A DNA stretch of 64,000 nucleotides, from contig CAWVXY010000012.1 of NCBI GenBank assembly GCA_963934295.1, positions 14,210 to 78,209 of the forward strand, in the 5' to 3' direction. The notes under the pieces are model-generated. The model saw nothing but the letters and a program-made list of their open reading frames with translations, did not search any database and had not been told where the DNA came from. The number at the start of each line of letters is the position of its first letter. Within the stretch, counting starts at the first letter, position 1. This document shows positions 9,252 through 18,583 of this stretch, piece by piece. This DNA is from Seribacter sp963934295 (GTDB taxonomy: Bacteria > Verrucomicrobiota > Verrucomicrobiia > Opitutales > Seribacteraceae). A program made the translations under genes and the position numbers.

Positions 9252-10475
9252 ATGAAAATCATTCTGGCTTATTCAGGAGGTTTAGATACCTCAGTCCTGG
9301 TTCATTGGTACGCGAACGAACAAAATGCTGAAGTAGTTACCTACTGTGCTGATGTGGGACAGGAGGAAGAGCTCGACGGTCTTGAAGAAAAAGCTTTATC
9401 TACCGGAGCAAGTGCACATCGAACGATTAACTTGGTCGATGAATTTGCGAAAGATTATATTTTTCCGATGGTTCGTGGAAATGCAATTTATGAATCTCAA
9501 TACCTGCTAGGTACTTCGATTGCTCGCCCACTGATAGCAAAGGCACATATTGACATAGCCCGGGAATTCAATGCGAATGCAGTGGCCCACGGTGCAACGG
9601 GAAAAGGAAATGACCAGTGTAGATTTGAACTTACTTTCTCCGCTCTCGCACCCGATTTAACTATCCTTGCCCCATGGCGAGATGCATCATTCAGAGCTCG
9701 CTTTCCGGGGCGAAAAGAAATGATTGAATATTGTAAAACGCATCAAATTGATGTGGAAGCAAGTGCCTCTAAACCATATTCCATGGACAGAAACCTTTGG
9801 CATATTTCATATGAAGCGGGGATATTGGAAGATCCTTGGTTTGATCCAACCACTCCTGAAAATCGTGAAATGTATAAATTAACCGTCGATCCTGAATTGG
9901 CTCCAGACGAAGCTCAATATCTTGAATTAACTTTTGAAAAGGGTAATTGCGTTGCTATAGACGGTACTTCTTATTCACCTGCAAATATGATTACCGAGCT
10001 CAATAAGATAGCTGGTAAACATGGTATCGGTCGTGTTGATTTGGTTGAAAATCGATTTGTTGGTATGAAAAGCAGAGGAGTTTATGAAACTCCTGGGGGA
10101 ACCATACTCCTGCATGCTCACAGGCAAATGGAAACCTTAACCATGGATCGTGATTTGATGCACTTGAGGGATTCCCTTATTCCTCGATATGCGGAACTTA
10201 TTTACTATGGTTTTTGGTTTGCCCCGGAAAGAGAAGCCCTACAAGCATTAATCGATGAAAGCCAAAAATGCGTGTCAGGAACCATTCGCGTAAAACTCTA
10301 TAAAGGGAATGTTATTACCGTTGGAAGAAAATCTAATTTTTCTCTTTATGATGAAGGCATTGCTTCCATGGATGACGATGAAAGTGATTATCAACCCGAA
10401 GATGCGGGAGGTTTCATTCGCCTTAACGCACTGCGCTTAAAAGAAAGAAACCGCAAGCAAGGATATAAAGGATAG
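9252..10475 (+). CDS. argG: Argininosuccinate synthase
   Basis: 407 residues. It condenses citrulline and aspartate using ATP. The PP-loop AYSGGLDTSVLVHWY opens the protein, and the segments ATGKGNDQCRFE, the APWRDASF region and GRVDLVENRFVGMKSRG are typical of the family. Downstream of argG the cluster switches to pabA/trpG; argH (argininosuccinate lyase) is not in this window and must be elsewhere if the pathway is complete. The ATG follows an A/T-rich leader lacking a Shine-Dalgarno sequence. Confidence 0.97.
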   Translation: MKIILAYSGGLDTSVLVHWYANEQNAEVVTYCADVGQEEELDGLEEKALSTGASAHRTINLVDEFAKDYIFPMVRGNAIYESQYLLGTSIARPLIAKAHIDIAREFNANAVAHGATGKGNDQCRFELTFSALAPDLTILAPWRDASFRARFPGRKEMIEYCKTHQIDVEASASKPYSMDRNLWHISYEAGILEDPWFDPTTPENREMYKLTVDPELAPDEAQYLELTFEKGNCVAIDGTSYSPANMITELNKIAGKHGIGRVDLVENRFVGMKSRGVYETPGGTILLHAHRQMETLTMDRDLMHLRDSLIPRYAELIYYGFWFAPEREALQALIDESQKCVSGTIRVKLYKGNVITVGRKSNFSLYDEGIASMDDDESDYQPEDAGGFIRLNALRLKERNRKQGYKG

Positions 10476-10488
10476 GGATCAAAATAAA

Positions 10489-11058
10489 ATGCATCTTCTC
10501 GTTATTGATAATTATGACTCCTTTACCTACAACTTGGTTCAATATTTTGGACAATTGGGAGCAACGGTTGATGTTTTTCGTAATGATGCAATTTCTGTTG
10601 AGGATATTGATTTAGAAAAATACCAAGGTATCGTAATCTCTCCAGGACCCTGCGACCCGGATCGTGCAGGAATAAGTATTTCCGTAATAAAAAAGTTTCA
10701 GGGTATCAAACCCATTTTTGGAGTTTGCTTGGGGCATCAATGTATTGGGCAAGCCTTTGGTGGTAAAATTGTACGGGCTGATAAATTAATGCACGGAAAA
10801 ACTTCACCTATTAGACACGATGACAAAAATTTGTTTCAAAATTTACCCAACCCCTTAACCGCCACTCGATATCATTCACTTTTGATAGAAAAATCCAGTC
10901 TTCCGCAGTCATTAAAAATAACTGCGACTACAGATGAAGCCGAAATTATGGGAATTGAACATTTATCTATGCCGATATTTGGTGTTCAGTTTCATCCAGA
11001 ATCCCTCGCAACAGAAAAAGGAATTATGATCTTGAAGAACTTCCTAGAACTCTGTTAA
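10489..11058 (+). CDS. pabA: Anthranilate/aminodeoxychorismate synthase glutamine amidotransferase subunit
   Basis: 189 residues, a class I glutamine amidotransferase. The nucleophile Cys lies in FGVCLGHQCIGQAFGG, and the catalytic His/Glu in FGVQFHPES. It opens with LVIDNYDSFTYNLVQYF, diagnostic of the TrpG/PabA group. The subunit delivers ammonia from glutamine to the chorismate-binding partner TrpE or PabB. Neither partner is nearby, so the choice between trpG and pabA cannot be made here; one protein often serves both. It lies 13 bases after argG and may be co-transcribed with it. Confidence 0.9.
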   Translation: MHLLVIDNYDSFTYNLVQYFGQLGATVDVFRNDAISVEDIDLEKYQGIVISPGPCDPDRAGISISVIKKFQGIKPIFGVCLGHQCIGQAFGGKIVRADKLMHGKTSPIRHDDKNLFQNLPNPLTATRYHSLLIEKSSLPQSLKITATTDEAEIMGIEHLSMPIFGVQFHPESLATEKGIMILKNFLELC

Positions 11059-11099
11059 AACATAATCGTGTGTGTGGAAAGTGGAATCGTTAATTATTG

Positions 11100-11573
11100 A
11101 TGCATTGTCCTAAGTGTTCTTCGGATGATTTAAAAGTTCTTGATACAAGGGCTGGTAAAATTGCGTCAACTCGTAGAAGAAGAGAATGCCAGAATTGTGG
11201 GCATCGTTTTTCAACCATTGAAGAAATTCTCAGGGAAGACTTAGTGGTTGTAAAAAGAGATGGAAGAAGGGAGAGCTTCGACCGCACAAAACTGGCAACC
11301 GGTTTAAGGCGAGCAATTGCAAAACGCCCTATTGATGCTGAACAAATTAATGGCTTGCTCTCTCAAACGCTTCGTCAGATTGAAAATGAATTTGATAGTG
11401 AAGTGCCGAGTCGAGCAATTGCAGATGCCATTATGTTACGCTTACAAAAGGTGGATGGTGTGGCTTGGCTTAGATATGCGAGTTTTTATGAGGATTTCAT
11501 GGGGATATCTCGATTCGTCGAGGAATTAGTTAACTTGGGTGGTGACCAAAAGGGTGGCAAAAACGGCGGTTAA
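11100..11573 (+). CDS. nrdR: Transcriptional repressor NrdR
   Basis: 157 residues, normal for NrdR. The N-terminal zinc ribbon shows two Cys pairs, CPKC and CQNC, separated by DTRAGKIASTRRRRE, followed by an ATP-cone domain (KRDGRRESFDRTKLATGLRRA). NrdR senses ATP/dATP and represses ribonucleotide reductase genes. I placed the start at the ATG at 11100 (protein begins MHCPKC). A TTG three bases earlier is also in frame but would only add one residue. No Shine-Dalgarno sequence is seen. The 3' end overlaps the next gene by 35 bases. Confidence 0.95.
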   Translation: MHCPKCSSDDLKVLDTRAGKIASTRRRRECQNCGHRFSTIEEILREDLVVVKRDGRRESFDRTKLATGLRRAIAKRPIDAEQINGLLSQTLRQIENEFDSEVPSRAIADAIMLRLQKVDGVAWLRYASFYEDFMGISRFVEELVNLGGDQKGGKNGG

Positions 11574-12039
11574 AAAAGACGATTATACAAGACTACAAAA
11601 TCTAAATGCGTTATTCTCAGTTATTGGGAGTGCTTCAACGCGTGAAGAAACCTTGCAGTTGCAAAGAACGCTCTCTTTCTTACGAGAAAATGACGAGATG
11701 CGTCAAATGCCCGTGAAATCATTTGAGCATTGTATAGAGCAAGTAGTGCGATTCCATTTTCCAAATAAAAGAAATTTGAATTATACTCATTGGAATGCCC
11801 GTGTTTCATCAATCCAACCATTATGGATTCGGGCATCGATATTAGAATTTGTAAATTCCTTTCAGAATACTTTTAAAGGATTACTTCTTGTCTCAGGTCT
11901 TAAAGAATCATTAATGACCAAAAACAAAAGGTGGACGGCTAAAAAAGAAAAGGACTACATGGAACTTCGATCTTTTATTGAAGAACTAGTATTACACAAT
12001 GCAAAACCAGAACAGGATTTGTCTGTATTATTTTTCTAG
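11539..12039 (+). CDS. Hypothetical protein overlapping nrdR
   Basis: 166 residues, family not recognised. It begins with GTG at 11539 (a second GTG follows immediately) and overlaps the nrdR 3' end by 35 bases, so translation is probably coupled to nrdR. No signal peptide or membrane helix is visible. It is predicted mostly helical, with a basic first 13 residues, a Trp/Phe-rich middle and an acidic end. The open frame continues 466 bases past the nrdR stop, longer than expected by chance in AT-rich DNA. It converges on pheA with only a 6-base gap. Function unknown. Confidence 0.7.
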   Translation: MVTKRVAKTAVKKDDYTRLQNLNALFSVIGSASTREETLQLQRTLSFLRENDEMRQMPVKSFEHCIEQVVRFHFPNKRNLNYTHWNARVSSIQPLWIRASILEFVNSFQNTFKGLLLVSGLKESLMTKNKRWTAKKEKDYMELRSFIEELVLHNAKPEQDLSVLFF

Positions 12040-12045
12040 TTTAAA

Positions 12046-13125
12046 CTAAATTGCAGATTCGGGATAACTCCCCAAAGGTTTTACCAATGGACAAATTTTG
12101 TTTAATTCATGGACCACTTCTCTAACCTTCTCATCTTCGCAATGACCGATAAAATCTATAAAAAAATAATAGTCCCAAGTCTTCAAACGACTTGGTCTGG
12201 ATTCTATCTTGCATAAATTAAGTTCTCTTTCAGAAAACAGCTTTAGAGCCGCTTTAAGTGCTCCTACCTGATCGGGAAGGGATAGGACCAAGCTTGTCCG
12301 ATAATCAACTTCTTCACGCTTGGGTAATGGTTTACGAGCAACCACCAAAAATCTGGTGACATTATTTTTTCGGTCTTGAATACTATCCGCTTGTGAAGAA
12401 ACTCCATAAATTCGACCTGCTAATTTGCCAGCAATCGCCGCAGTTTTTGATTCGGGGTTTAAACTCTTCACAGCTTCAGCCGTGCTTGTAACAGGAATTA
12501 ATTGAGCATTAGGCAAATTTCTTCTTAACCATTCTCCACACTGAGCTAAAGCCTGATCTTTAGACCGAACTTCTGAAATTGAATCTATTGGAGAAAAGCT
12601 AAACAATGAATGCTCTACCTTCAGATAAACTTGAGCAATAATAGTGAGTTCCGTTTCCACAAGAAGGTCCAAAGAACGATTCACAGCTCCTTCAGTAGAA
12701 TTTTCAATGGGAACCACGCCATAATCACATTCCCCCTTCTCCACTGCCTGAAAGACATCGGGGATATCAGGCAATGCATGATATTCCAAGGTTGATCCAA
12801 AATTGTTTACAGCGGCTTGATGGGTGTAGGTTGCTTCAGGTCCCAAATACCCAATGATTAATTTCTTTTCCAAAGCAATGGAGGCGGATATAACCTCCCT
12901 ATAAATGATACGCAGAGAATCCTTATGGAGTGGACCGGTATTTAAATTTTCTAATTTCTCAAAAACCTGTTCTTCCCTGGCAGGGTCATAAGGATCAACA
13001 CCCAATTCATTTTTTATACTTCCGATCTTAGCTGCGGCTTGGACACGCTGATTGAGAAGACCGACTATTTTTGAGTCAATCCCATCAATTTCGTCCCTTA
13101 GAGACTCTAATTTATTATTTTTCAA
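12046..13125 (-). CDS. pheA: P-protein: chorismate mutase / prephenate dehydratase
   Basis: About 359 residues. It converts chorismate through prephenate to phenylpyruvate. The N-terminal AroQ-type chorismate mutase helix is LESLRDEIDGIDSKIVGLL; next comes the prephenate dehydratase domain (IGYLGPEATYTHQAA, VPIENSTEGAVNRSLDLL), then a C-terminal ACT domain with the phenylalanine-binding ESRPS motif and a VGAL turn, so feedback inhibition by phenylalanine is likely. The start is uncertain. The open frame extends to 13377 over the ilvD start, but homology begins at about residue 5 counted from the TTG at 13125, which gives the usual length and leaves a 94-base divergent promoter region. An ATG at 13251 is the alternative. 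Confidence 0.88.
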   Translation of the reverse strand: MKNNKLESLRDEIDGIDSKIVGLLNQRVQAAAKIGSIKNELGVDPYDPAREEQVFEKLENLNTGPLHKDSLRIIYREVISASIALEKKLIIGYLGPEATYTHQAAVNNFGSTLEYHALPDIPDVFQAVEKGECDYGVVPIENSTEGAVNRSLDLLVETELTIIAQVYLKVEHSLFSFSPIDSISEVRSKDQALAQCGEWLRRNLPNAQLIPVTSTAEAVKSLNPESKTAAIAGKLAGRIYGVSSQADSIQDRKNNVTRFLVVARKPLPKREEVDYRTSLVLSLPDQVGALKAALKLFSERELNLCKIESRPSRLKTWDYYFFIDFIGHCEDEKVREVVHELNKICPLVKPLGSYPESAI

Positions 13126-13219
13126 AAAAAAGGTTGTTGCGAATGAAGAAGATATTGGTTGTTTTCGCAAGTCTTTAACTAACTTGATTCCAAACGAAAT
13201 CAAATCATAATATTTTAAA

Positions 13220-14911
13220 ATGAATTCATGCAACCGCAACTTTTCTTCCATCGTAGTTGATGGAAATGATCGCGCTCCCAATCGTTCTATGCTCCGAGCG
13301 GTTGGGTTCGAAGATGAAGACTTCGAAAAACCACAGGTAGCCGTGTGTTCAGCTTGGAGCATGGTAACACCCTGCAATTCTCACCTAGACGAATTAGGCA
13401 AAGCATCAGTGGAGGGAGTTGACCATGCAGGTGGCAAAGCAGTTCCATTTGGCACAATAACCGTTTCAGATGGTATCAGTATGGGAACGCCCGGCATGCG
13501 TTATTCCCTTGTCTCCAGAGATGTTATTGCGGATTCAATCGAAACGGTAGTCGGGGCAGAAGGAATGGATGGTTTAGTTGCGATTGGAGGTTGCGATAAA
13601 AACATGCCTGCCTGTGTAATGGCACTGGCTAGACTTAACCGTCCTGGTATTTTTGTTTATGGGGGAACTATTTTGCCAGGCTTACATAAGGAAAAAAATC
13701 TTGATATCGTATCCGTTTTCGAAGCGGTCGGATCACATGCCGGAGGAGTGATCGATAAGGAAGAATTAACTGAAATTGAAAAAAAAGCGATCCCTGGACC
13801 AGGTTCTTGTGGAGGGATGTACACGGCAAATACGATGTCATCGGCGATAGAGGCATTAGGTATGAGTTTACCTGATAGTTCCGCCCAGCTAGCCGTTTCT
13901 GATGAGAAAAAAATCGACGCACGGGATGCTGGGGCAGCTGTTGTTAATTTAATAAATAAGGATATTAAACCAAGGGATATAATGACCCGGAAGGCATTTG
14001 AGAATGCGATTACTGTGGTTATTACCTTAGGTGGTTCCACAAATGCGGTTCTTCATTTACTTGCAATGGCCCACTCCGCAGATGTGGAATTGGATCTTGA
14101 TGATTTCACTGACATTGGAAAACGGGTACCCGTTCTTTGTGACCTTAAACCAAGCGGGAAATATAATATGTCCCACTTCGTTCGAGTCGGCGGATTACGC
14201 CCCTTACTCAAGACTCTTTTAGATGAAGGGCTTCTCCATGGTGATTGCCTCACCGTTACCGGGAAAACCCTCGCTGAGAATGTTTCTGACGCCACACCAT
14301 ACGCCCCCTACCCCAGCGGGCAAGACCTCGTACGCCCATTCAATGATCCAATCAAAAAAGATAGTCACCTTAGAATTTTATACGGAAACCTGGCACCGAA
14401 TGGAGCAGTAGCCAAAATCACCGGAAAGGAAGGTTTAAAATTTACCGGAAAAGCTATTGTTTTTGAATCTGAGGAAGCATCGTTGCGGGGTATCCTAGAA
14501 GGTGAAGTTAAAGCAGGTCATGTAATCGTAATCCGGAACGAGGGCCCTGTTGGCGGACCAGGCATGAGAGAAATGCTTTCTCCAACATCAGCTATTATGG
14601 GTAAAGGCTTAGGGAAAGATGTTGCCCTTATTACAGATGGTCGGTTTTCCGGAGGAAGTCACGGATTTGTGGTTGGACATGTAACCCCAGAAGCGGCTAT
14701 TGGAGGTCCCATTGGCTTACTAAAAAACGATGATCCCATTACGATTGATGCGGAAAAAAATGAACTTTCCCTTGATTTACCTGAAGAAGAAATAACCAAA
14801 AGGAAAAACGAGTGGAAAAAACCGCCCCCCAAAGAAAAACGTGGGGTTCTTGCAAAGTATGCTAAACTCGTAAGTTCAGCCTCGCTTGGAGCATTAACAG
14901 ATAAATTTTAA
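13220..14911 (+). CDS. ilvD: Dihydroxy-acid dehydratase
   Basis: 563 residues, the usual size. It dehydrates 2,3-dihydroxy-3-methyl acids to 2-keto acids, the third common step of isoleucine and valine synthesis. Iron-sulfur cluster ligands lie in GGCDKNMPACVMA and GPGSCGGMYTANTM, and the conserved C-terminal segments GPVGGPGMREML and ALITDGRFSGGSHG are intact. The N-terminus NDRAPNRSMLRAVG matches the family about 18 residues after the chosen ATG. It is divergent from pheA and is followed after 6 bases by pgi, suggesting co-transcription. No other ilv gene is present in the window. Confidence 0.96.
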   Translation: MNSCNRNFSSIVVDGNDRAPNRSMLRAVGFEDEDFEKPQVAVCSAWSMVTPCNSHLDELGKASVEGVDHAGGKAVPFGTITVSDGISMGTPGMRYSLVSRDVIADSIETVVGAEGMDGLVAIGGCDKNMPACVMALARLNRPGIFVYGGTILPGLHKEKNLDIVSVFEAVGSHAGGVIDKEELTEIEKKAIPGPGSCGGMYTANTMSSAIEALGMSLPDSSAQLAVSDEKKIDARDAGAAVVNLINKDIKPRDIMTRKAFENAITVVITLGGSTNAVLHLLAMAHSADVELDLDDFTDIGKRVPVLCDLKPSGKYNMSHFVRVGGLRPLLKTLLDEGLLHGDCLTVTGKTLAENVSDATPYAPYPSGQDLVRPFNDPIKKDSHLRILYGNLAPNGAVAKITGKEGLKFTGKAIVFESEEASLRGILEGEVKAGHVIVIRNEGPVGGPGMREMLSPTSAIMGKGLGKDVALITDGRFSGGSHGFVVGHVTPEAAIGGPIGLLKNDDPITIDAEKNELSLDLPEEEITKRKNEWKKPPPKEKRGVLAKYAKLVSSASLGALTDKF

Positions 14912-14917
14912 TCATCT

Positions 14918-16486
14918 ATGAATAAAGATCTATACCTATCCTTTGAAAACGCTCAATTTTGGGCTGATTTTTCTCTTGTCGATTTTCCCGAGAACTATCT
15001 GGATTCGATGAATCAACCCATCACGGAGGCTCTTCAAAAAATGGAAGAGCTTGAAAATGGAGCGATTGCCAATCCAGACGAAAATCGAATGGTCGGACAT
15101 TATTGGTTGAGAGCCCCAACATTAGCTCCCAGTCAAGAGCTAACTGATACAATCCAGAAGACTCTTGTCCAACTTAAACAAATCTCTAAGAAGGTGCACG
15201 ATGGCTCACTTCAATCTCCCTCAGGTCCATTTACTGATCTTTTGATTGTCGGCATTGGAGGTTCAGCACTTGGTCCACAATTTGTGGGAAAGGCCTTGGG
15301 GCACCCTGTAAAAGACAAACTTAAAGTTCATTTCTTTGATAATACAGATCCAGATGGAATCGACCTGACTCTTGCGGAAATTGGTTCATCTCTTGAATCA
15401 ACTCTTGTCCTTGTAATATCTAAATCCGGTGGTACTCCAGAAACACGGAACGGCATGCTTGAAGCGGAAAATGCTTTTTCCAACTCAGGCTTGAACTTTG
15501 CCAAGCACGCAATTGCAATAACAGGTGAAGGCAGTAAACTTCACAAACATTCCCAAGAAAACGAATGGTTGGAATTTTTACCTATGTGGGATTGGGTGGG
15601 AGGTCGAACAAGTGAAACTGCCGCCGTAGGCCTTTTACCGGCAGCACTCCAGGGCATTAACATTGAGGATCTTTTGACAGGTGCGAGCGAAATGGATCAA
15701 TTGACAAGGAATTCAGACTACAGGAAGAATCCTGCCGCCATGCTTGCTCTTGCTTGGCATCATTTGACTGATGGAAAAGGATCCAAGGATATGGTAATTC
15801 TACCATACAAGGACCGACTCGAATTATTTGCCAAATACTTGCAACAATTGATCATGGAATCTTTGGGAAAAGAAAAAGATCTAAACGGTAAAATTGTTCA
15901 TCAAGGAATTTCAGTTTATGGCAACAAGGGTTCTACGGATCAACATGCCTATGTTCAACAGTTACGTGAAGGTGTACCCAATTTTTTTGCTACTTTTATC
16001 GAAGTATTGAAACATCGGAATGGGGATTCCATTAAAGTGGATGAGAAAGGTATGGACTCGGGCGATTACCTTCACGGTTTCTTTTTGGGTACTCGGGATG
16101 CTCTCTACGAAAAAGACCGAAAATCCATTACCCTGACTATCCTTGAAGTCACCCCATATACAGTGGGTGGGTTAATCGCACTTTTTGAAAGAGCAGTTGG
16201 CTTATATGCATCGCTCGTCGGTATAAACGCTTATCATCAGCCTGGAGTCGAAGCTGGAAAGAAAGCTGCCACAGCGATCCTTACCGTGCGGGAATCCGTG
16301 ATTAATTTTCTTCGGCAAAATACTGGAACTGGATACACCTCGAAAGAAATTGCTTCTGAAATCAACAATTTGGATAAAACTGACTGGGTGTTTAAAATAT
16401 TGGAAAACCTTGCAATTAACCAACCGGAACATTTTCGAAGGGAGAAAGATGAAAGCCCGACGGAAGACAGATTCTCAGCAATCTAA
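14918..16486 (+). CDS. pgi: Glucose-6-phosphate isomerase
   Basis: 522 residues. It interconverts glucose 6-phosphate and fructose 6-phosphate. The sugar-isomerase motifs GIGGSALGPQFVGKAL and SKSGGTPETRNGML bind the phosphate; the catalytic region shows LPMWDWVGGRTSETAAVG and GSTDQHAYVQQL, with a C-terminal YHQPGVEAGKKAA segment. The length and N-terminus follow the bacterial branch of about 520-530 residues rather than E. coli Pgi. It lies 6 bases downstream of ilvD, and its last four bases overlap the stop of the convergent ExbD-like gene. Confidence 0.95.
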   Translation: MNKDLYLSFENAQFWADFSLVDFPENYLDSMNQPITEALQKMEELENGAIANPDENRMVGHYWLRAPTLAPSQELTDTIQKTLVQLKQISKKVHDGSLQSPSGPFTDLLIVGIGGSALGPQFVGKALGHPVKDKLKVHFFDNTDPDGIDLTLAEIGSSLESTLVLVISKSGGTPETRNGMLEAENAFSNSGLNFAKHAIAITGEGSKLHKHSQENEWLEFLPMWDWVGGRTSETAAVGLLPAALQGINIEDLLTGASEMDQLTRNSDYRKNPAAMLALAWHHLTDGKGSKDMVILPYKDRLELFAKYLQQLIMESLGKEKDLNGKIVHQGISVYGNKGSTDQHAYVQQLREGVPNFFATFIEVLKHRNGDSIKVDEKGMDSGDYLHGFFLGTRDALYEKDRKSITLTILEVTPYTVGGLIALFERAVGLYASLVGINAYHQPGVEAGKKAATAILTVRESVINFLRQNTGTGYTSKEIASEINNLDKTDWVFKILENLAINQPEHFRREKDESPTEDRFSAI

Positions 16487-17562
16487 TCCAAAACATTTGT
16501 AGGTTTCCTGGGTGGAGCTGGCTTTCCTGATGAAGGCTTAGGTTTGGGTCGTGACGCTAAATATTGTTTCCTTCCTATCGTGCGGTAACCCCAATCATAA
16601 CTCCACCAGTCAGTTCCTCGATGAGCGGGCTTCCACCCAGCTGGAAACTTTTTTTCATTGGCCATATTTCGGGCAGCCATATAAACACCAAAACTATCTG
16701 GAAAAACTTCAAAAAGAAGATAATTTTTACGGGGGGTTAATGGTAATAAAGACTTAGTGTATTTGGATCCCGATTTAATCAAAGATGCTTCATTTTCCCC
16801 TGATTGATCTTTTCTTTCCACAGTAAAGCGAATAACTTTATCTTTGTCCTCTCTTGCAATTACTGAGAAAAAAGTATCACCCACTTTACCTCCATTAATC
16901 GCGGTCAAAAACTTTTTTGCATCGTATTCCTTATCTTGGTTGGGCTTAATTCCAGCTTTTTTTATTACAGAGGATATTTTTTGCCTAAGCCCGACATCAT
17001 CCAACGGAAAAACCTTTCCGTTACGACATAGAAATCGGTAAGGAGTCGAACCGGCAATTGCGGGCTTTGGATCTGGCAGACTAACTTCTTTACTAAGAGT
17101 TTGGCCAGAAGATTTGGGTGCTTTAGCAAGCAAGCCTTTTACTTTTCTAACTTTAACTTCCACGGACTTCATATCGTTTTGAAGTTTATTTTTTTGCTGT
17201 CGTAAATTTTGCAACTTAGGGGGCGTGGCGGGCATCTCTTTTTTCTTGGCAGCAAGTTTTTTCTCAAGCTGAGTGATATCCTGAATTAATTTCTTTTGAT
17301 CCTGATTTTGAGCAGCCTGCTTGAGTTGTAATTCTTCTTTTTCTTTGAGTAATGCCCTCTTCTGATCATCAAACTGCTTCATTGCCAACTCCATCAGTTC
17401 TTTTGAATCTTCTTCCTTTTTCTCTTCTACAATTCGTTTTACAGCTGAATCCGCTCCCAATTGTACAACAATTAAAAGAATAATCAGAATACCAACTACT
17501 GTGGTAATCGTATCAAGCAGAGAATCTAAGCTTCCACCGACGTCTTTCTTTTTTCTTTTCAC
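16483..17562 (-). CDS. ExbD-like membrane protein with intramembrane Asp (partner B)
   Basis: 359 residues. A short basic N-terminus leads into one membrane helix (residues ~15-36). Asp17, in SLLDTITTVVGIL, aligns with the proton-carrying Asp of ExbD/TolR. Next comes a long coiled coil (~45-150, Glu/Lys/Gln-rich), a Pro/Ser linker, and a C-terminal domain of about 180 residues ending in a Pro/Lys tail. ExbD usually has ~140 residues, so this is a much enlarged version. It overlaps partner A by four bases and follows the MotA/ExbB gene, suggesting a proton-driven motor complex in the inner membrane with a periplasmic arm. Its client is unknown. Confidence 0.75.
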   Translation of the reverse strand: MKRKKKDVGGSLDSLLDTITTVVGILIILLIVVQLGADSAVKRIVEEKKEEDSKELMELAMKQFDDQKRALLKEKEELQLKQAAQNQDQKKLIQDITQLEKKLAAKKKEMPATPPKLQNLRQQKNKLQNDMKSVEVKVRKVKGLLAKAPKSSGQTLSKEVSLPDPKPAIAGSTPYRFLCRNGKVFPLDDVGLRQKISSVIKKAGIKPNQDKEYDAKKFLTAINGGKVGDTFFSVIAREDKDKVIRFTVERKDQSGENEASLIKSGSKYTKSLLPLTPRKNYLLFEVFPDSFGVYMAARNMANEKKFPAGWKPAHRGTDWWSYDWGYRTIGRKQYLASRPKPKPSSGKPAPPRKPTNVLD

Positions 17563-18545
17563 GAACCAAGAAATAACGAAAGATCAATCTCCCCTTCCCC
17601 GTCCAAGGGAAGTTGCCCATATCGACACCCTAAACCATTACAAAGCTGAGTGGTTCGACTCCATGCGTTAAAACCTTTAGTACGTAACAGAAATATTATA
17701 TATCTTGCCTCTGGATCTGGGCGTTTAGCAGCTCGTGCTTCCTCATACTTACGGACAATATTTCGGGAACCCGCGGCCAATTGAAGAGCAGTAAGTACAA
17801 TTTCTTTCCCCGCCTTGTCCTTAAGGGTAATTTTGCTACCGTCTCGCTTAATAAATCGAGCATCTATTTTGCTCCCCTGAGCACTTCGCCAAGTACGAAA
17901 GGGAGCTTCTTTGGCAACTTTTTGTATCACAGTCTTAAGTTTGGGATGACTCGCAATTTGACCAACAGGTACTTTGAAATGTTTACCATTTTCTTCATAC
18001 ACCCGGATACCTTCTTCGTTACATTCTATAAATGTGGGTTCCAAGTCTCCACCCGCCCCTGAACCACTCTGTTTTACTACCATGGTAGCAAACTTTTCTG
18101 GTTCTTTCATTAATTCCCATTCATCTTCTGCCTGCTCTAAATCCGTCAACATTTTGGCAAGGGTAGCCTGGATTTTCACCACTTCTCCCTCCATACCCTT
18201 ACTTTGTTTTTGTTCGCTTTTTGCTTTTACTATCTGAATCGTAATACTCGCTATTTGTTGATTAAGCTGCTCTTTTTTCTTGGGGTCTACTTTTTTTAAT
18301 GGATCTTTTTTGATCGCTTCGATCTCACGTCGAAGCGAATTTAATTCGTTCTTGCGTTCCTCAATTTTTTTTTGAAACTCCTCGTCATCCTCTAGTGCAG
18401 TCTCTATTTTATCATTCACAGATTCTGGATCAATTTGTGCGATAACAATAGCCGTAATCATTAAAGTCAGAATTCCAATAACACATGCAAGAATACTTAG
18501 AAAAGGGAAAAGAGAGATTTGTAGATCCGCTTTTTTTTTCTTCAT
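17559..18545 (-). CDS. ExbD-like membrane protein lacking the intramembrane Asp (partner A)
   Basis: 328 residues with the same plan as its neighbour: basic N-terminus, one membrane helix (~12-34, with FPFLSILACVIGIL), a coiled coil (~48-140) and a C-terminal domain (~165-328). Aligned without gaps to partner B from residue 1, Ser17 here occupies the position of Asp17 there, and both share the GIL at 24-26. The PF of PFLS corresponds to the PFID of ExbD, so the proton-carrying Asp appears replaced by Ser. It lies between the MotA/ExbB gene (38 bases upstream) and partner B (4-base overlap) in an evident operon. Confidence 0.73.
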   Translation of the reverse strand: MKKKKADLQISLFPFLSILACVIGILTLMITAIVIAQIDPESVNDKIETALEDDEEFQKKIEERKNELNSLRREIEAIKKDPLKKVDPKKKEQLNQQIASITIQIVKAKSEQKQSKGMEGEVVKIQATLAKMLTDLEQAEDEWELMKEPEKFATMVVKQSGSGAGGDLEPTFIECNEEGIRVYEENGKHFKVPVGQIASHPKLKTVIQKVAKEAPFRTWRSAQGSKIDARFIKRDGSKITLKDKAGKEIVLTALQLAAGSRNIVRKYEEARAAKRPDPEARYIIFLLRTKGFNAWSRTTQLCNGLGCRYGQLPLDGEGEIDLSLFLGS

Positions 18546-18583
18546 CAGCTGGGTTTTATAGTAAGTCTTAAATCACCCTCGTG

